A stretch of 64,000 nucleotides of DNA from Struthidea cinerea (Eukaryota; Chordata; Aves; Passeriformes; Corcoracidae), in assembly GCA_013397865.1 (NCBI GenBank), contig VZTI01003104.1, positions 8,485-72,484 of the forward strand. Reading direction: 5' to 3'. Numbering within the stretch: position 1 is the first letter of the stretch; each line of letters begins with the position of its first letter. Position numbers and translations under genes: made by a program. This document shows, one piece after another, positions 62,820 to 64,000 of the stretch. The notes under the pieces were generated by a model that made no database searches, had not been told where the DNA came from, and saw only the letters and a list, made by a program, of their open reading frames with translations.

Positions 62820-64000
62820 GACACTTAAAGGCTTGTTTTTATTAAAAGACATCTTCAGAAAAGATATTTTAGTACAAAAAAAGTTTAAAATACACAAACT
62901 ACACTTGCTTTCCTTTCCAGCATCAACATTTATAAATTACACCACATTGTTATTAACACTGCATTTAAATATGAAACCAAATTGAAACACAGAATTCATC
63001 AACAAGGTCCAACATCCTACAAACAACTATGTACAGTATTTAGCAGCTAGGAGCTCTAGCACAGTAGTCAATATGACTTCAATAGGGCAGGATGCTTGGG
63101 AAGCCCCAAGACTGCAGCTTGGCCTGTAAGTTTTCAGGGACTGTTTTGGCCACCTCTCCCCAGACACCCACCCCAAAGGCAGAGGTGATGCCACACATCC
63201 TGGTACACACCTGATGAGCTGTGGCTCTTGCAGAGAAACCCTGCTGTCCCCTGGCCTTGTAGTGCTGGGACACACACATGGGACAGGTCCAGTCACTCTG
63301 CAAAGCATGAGGGGTCTGGCAGAAGAAGGCAGCCCCTACACTTCTGGGGGGCTGACAGTGGCAGCAGGGCTGGTCCCACCCAGGGACAGCCACTGCTCTG
63401 TATCTGCGCTGCCCCACTGCTCGTCCTACCCACCCCCAGCAGCACTGGCAGGATCCAGGCAGAGCTCCAGACAGCTCCCCAGGACCTGGCCACTCAGGCA
63501 ACCAGCTGCAGGATCTCGCCCATCAACCTTAGAGCTGGAAGCAGGTTTCCCAGCTCCCAGGAAATTCCAGCACAGCCAGAAATACAGGTCTTCAAAGGGA
63601 AGGCAAGTGAGCCTGAGGTCCCCTTCTGCACTGGTCACCCTCAGCCCTCCCACCAAGCCCTGTACCTCAGGGGGACAGGGGCAGCACAGATGGAGCAGCC
63701 TGAGGCTCACTGCCCCCAGACCCAGCAAGGGAAGGAGGCTCCAGGGGCTCTCACAGGAGGGTATGTGGGACATCATCTGGGAACAACAGTGAAAGACAGG
63801 ACACAGCAAGACTCCACACCCAATGCTATGGTCCAGAGCAGTGAGACACTTCACATGCCCCGCCTGCCCCAGGCCCAGCTCATCAACACAGTACAGAAAT
63901 GTTAAGACAGAATAGAAAGCACCAGACAATTTGAACGTCCCACAGCAGCACACGGCAGGTCAGAAGACCCTCGTGCATGCTCTGGAGGTGGATCTCCGTC
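62820..64000 (-). other. Probable 3' UTR of a further minus-strand gene (coding part outside the window)
   Basis: The left boundary is set by a good polyadenylation signal at 62838-62843. The 200 bases to its right have a 3'-UTR-like A/T-rich character, and none of the minus-strand frames resembles a known protein. At the right edge all three minus-strand frames reach a stop within the last 130 bases, so any coding exon ends there or beyond. In mammals the neighbour on this side of RAB11B is ANGPTL4, but nothing visible identifies it. Confidence 0.4.
62838..62843 (-). terminator. Candidate polyadenylation signal (AATAAA)
   Basis: On the minus strand CTTTTAATAAAAACAAGCC is followed about 45-60 bases later by a GU-rich stretch (CCTGTGGCAGGTGTGTGGG). 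It marks the probable 3' end of the upstream neighbour. Confidence 0.45.

Noticed and set aside
63228..63953. Overlapping 175-225-codon frames on both strands at the right end
   Set aside because: Cys/Ser/Pro-rich, overlapping on opposite strands and unlike any protein I know. They fit a 3' UTR better.

Overview
The window reads as a vertebrate, avian nuclear segment, most likely a GC-rich microchromosome. Genes are split by canonical GT-AG introns. The interspersed repeats are CR1 LINEs with the bird-type 3' end. A decayed gammaretrovirus-like endogenous element is present, and both sequence gaps lie inside GC-rich promoter-like islands. The species cannot be named from the sequence. The gene pair matches human chromosome 19p13.2, where RAB11B and MARCHF2 are also adjacent and co-oriented.

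Two protein-coding genes are certain, both on the minus strand. MARCHF2 (coding exons 1104-20168) is complete: four coding exons giving 246 residues, with an intact C4HC3 RING-CH domain, two transmembrane segments and a C-terminal PDZ-ligand-like tail. Its promoter and 5' non-coding exon probably lie in the CpG-rich island at 32.16-33.29 kb. RAB11B (37927-46107) has exons 2-5. Exon 1, encoding about 14 N-terminal residues, is not visible and almost certainly falls in the 871-base gap at 51349-52219, inside a second GC-rich island.

Layout from left to right: 1-1103 MARCHF2 3' UTR; 1104-20212 MARCHF2 coding exons and introns, with CR1 fragments; 20213-32160 probable MARCHF2 first intron; 32160-33290 CpG island with a gap and a GC-rich minisatellite; 33360-37926 probable long RAB11B 3' UTR; 37927-46107 RAB11B exons with two CR1 copies in intron 4; 46108-51348 RAB11B intron 1; 50990-52450 RAB11B promoter island with a gap. 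From 52.4 to 62.8 kb is a repeat-rich intergenic stretch. It holds a CR1 abutting a pol remnant of a class I-like endogenous retrovirus, a pair of direct repeats that may be LTR remnants, and two small GC-rich patches. One of those patches ends in a perfect splice donor after an ATG. From about 62.8 kb to the end lies what looks like the 3' UTR of a further minus-strand gene whose coding part is outside the window.

The two genes work in the same cell compartment. RAB11B is a recycling-endosome GTPase, and MARCHF2 is an endosomal membrane E3 ubiquitin ligase that controls traffic of membrane proteins. The sequence shows linkage only, not co-regulation. I found no tRNA, rRNA or CRISPR array, and no convincing new protein-coding system. 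The most unexplained material is in 52.4-62.8 kb.
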